Below the pieces are notes generated by a model. It saw nothing but the letters and a program-made list of their open reading frames with translations. It had not been told where the DNA came from and did not search any database. A DNA stretch of 64,000 bases, from positions 62,001-126,000 of the forward strand of contig DAITSJ010000005.1 of assembly GCA_036843405.1 (NCBI GenBank), given 5' to 3'. Numbering within the stretch: position 1 is the first letter of the stretch; the number at the start of each line of letters is the position of its first letter. Of this stretch, positions 63,037-64,000 are shown piece by piece. Position numbers and translations under genes: made by a program. This DNA is from DGNJ01 sp002388905 (lineage in GTDB: Bacteria; Pseudomonadota; Gammaproteobacteria; Pseudomonadales; Porticoccaceae).

Positions 63037-63178
63037 CTCTCCCTTAATTGGTTGGCAACATATTAGCGACGCGGTAACCGCAAAATCAACGGTGCTTTGA
63101 TTGCGCCCCCCTCAGAACTAAATCCCCAAACACGTAGACGCCCCTGTCGGCGGGTCCGCTCGGGCAGGCTGTAAAAAG

Positions 63179-63200
63179 ACAAGGCCCCGCAGGGCCTTGT
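63179..63200 (-). terminator. Rho-independent terminator of the Rieske oxygenase gene
   Basis: Stem ACAAGGCCC (63179-63187) with GGGCCTTGT (63192-63200), loop CGCA; on the minus strand it is followed by CTTTTTAC. It lies just after the stop at 63204. Confidence 0.85.
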
Positions 63201-63203
63201 TGG

Positions 63204-64000
63204 TTACGCCTTGAGATACTTGTCCAGAGTCTGGTGGAGGTGCCGGATCCGGCTCTCCTGATAACTCGCCAGGCTGACCTTTCCCTTGTGGGATGCTTTC
63301 ATGCCGCGCTGGACCGACGGCATATTGCTGTCGTCCTGGTCGAAAACGGGTCCCAGGGCACCCAGTTCCTGGGCATTGGCGAAGGGCTCGTCGTCCGCAA
63401 GCCGGTGTACCGGCGCCGCCGGCGGCCGTTCGGCACCCTTCGGGTAACGCATCAGGATCATCACGTCGAAGAGGCAAGTCTCGTGATCGTCGCCGTTGGG
63501 GATAAACCGGTAGACGATATTACCGTGGTACCCGATCCAGACCTGGAAGTTGGGGAACAGGCTGTAGAGGATGGCATCCTCCAGCTCCGCCATGGTGGCT
63601 TCGGGAAACTTCTCGTTGGCGGCCTCCTCGAACACCTCGCGGTTGGCCTCTGCCACAAATTTTCGGGCGGTGAGATCGTCCGGCATATCGAGGCCTTCGG
63701 CGCTGTCCTTGCCCATGCGACCGGAAAGCTCGAGAATATCCCGCATGATGTCTTCTTCCGTGATACCGCTCAGGTGCGGGCTGGGCACGCCCATGGGTGT
63801 TACCGAGCGACTGACGTTGTCGCCGAAAGTGTCATATTGGGAGTTGGCGTCCCCGGTAAAGGTGAGGATTTGCTGATGGGTCTCGACGGTGTGGAAGGAC
63901 TCCATGAAAGCCTCGGCGCCCACCTTCCAGTTGCACTGTACGACACGCTGGACATGGACTGCCTTGTAGTAATCGTGCAGGGGGAAGCGTTCGAAGTGCT
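63204..64000 (-). CDS. Rieske non-heme iron oxygenase alpha subunit, catalytic part (5' end beyond window)
   Basis: The reading frame is open from the window edge (HFERFPLHDYYKAVHVQRVV) to a TAA at 63204, about 265 residues. The block CNWKVGAEAFMESFHTVETH is the classic start of the catalytic domain: the two histidines of HTVETH are mononuclear iron ligands and the nearby Glu/Asp bridges to the Rieske domain of the next subunit. The sequence ends with a C-terminal helix (SYQESRIRHLHQTLDKYLKA). The N-terminal Rieske [2Fe-2S] domain lies outside the window. It probably hydroxylates or dihydroxylates a ring, fitting the catabolic setting. Confidence 0.9.
   Translation of the reverse strand, partial: HFERFPLHDYYKAVHVQRVVQCNWKVGAEAFMESFHTVETHQQILTFTGDANSQYDTFGDNVSRSVTPMGVPSPHLSGITEEDIMRDILELSGRMGKDSAEGLDMPDDLTARKFVAEANREVFEEAANEKFPEATMAELEDAILYSLFPNFQVWIGYHGNIVYRFIPNGDDHETCLFDVMILMRYPKGAERPPAAPVHRLADDEPFANAQELGALGPVFDQDDSNMPSVQRGMKASHKGKVSLASYQESRIRHLHQTLDKYLKA

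Overview
The window looks like a chromosome segment from a marine or halotolerant gammaproteobacterium with high GC content. This is an inference from four things: a Pseudomonas-type class Ia ribonucleotide reductase with a long N-terminus, a YheS-type ABC-F protein, an argD/argF-grxD-peroxiredoxin neighbourhood, and ectoine genes with their dedicated aspartokinase. I see no rRNA, tRNA, CRISPR array, complete insertion sequence or prophage.

Region 1 (1-32 kb) is mostly housekeeping and membrane functions. In order it holds a partial CapD/WbpM-type nucleotide-sugar enzyme, an outer-membrane barrel, an AI-2E family permease, a ribbon-helix-helix regulator diverging from a SulP anion transporter (each with a matching palindrome), ectoine hydroxylase ectD, yheS, maeB, a glutathione transferase, small exported proteins, a LapG-like protease, nrdAB with two NrdR boxes, a GGDEF/EAL protein, argD-argF, grxD, a peroxiredoxin, ppa and hemN. 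At 28.3-32.2 kb a TPP riboswitch heads a thiamine acquisition operon: TonB receptor, thiamine-binding protein, PnuT-type permease, thiamine kinase-like enzyme.

Region 2 (32.2-38.2 kb) is an osmoprotection locus. An EctR-like MarR regulator diverges from ectB-ectC-ask and a sodium/solute symporter. The usual first gene, ectA, is absent from this operon and from the window, while ectD lies 26 kb away. An 18-bp site resembling the published EctR1 operator overlaps a good promoter between ectR and ectB.

Region 3 (38.6-64 kb) is an accessory catabolic region. It contains a tandem CMD-domain protein, an O-methyltransferase, five SDRs, a short MetE-like methyltransferase, two NTF2-like proteins, a CHK-type phosphotransferase, a dienoyl-CoA-reductase-like flavoprotein, two cytochromes P450, two TetR regulators, an acyl-CoA synthetase, a ThuA-like protein, a pair of acyl-CoA dehydrogenases, a tandem AP2-domain protein and a partial Rieske oxygenase alpha subunit. 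The set fits oxidation of a hydrophobic cyclic compound (terpenoid or steroid-like) followed by CoA activation and beta-oxidation; the substrate is unknown. Several enzymes carry unusual active-site substitutions. A promoter/terminator pair near 55.8-56.0 kb may encode a small RNA.
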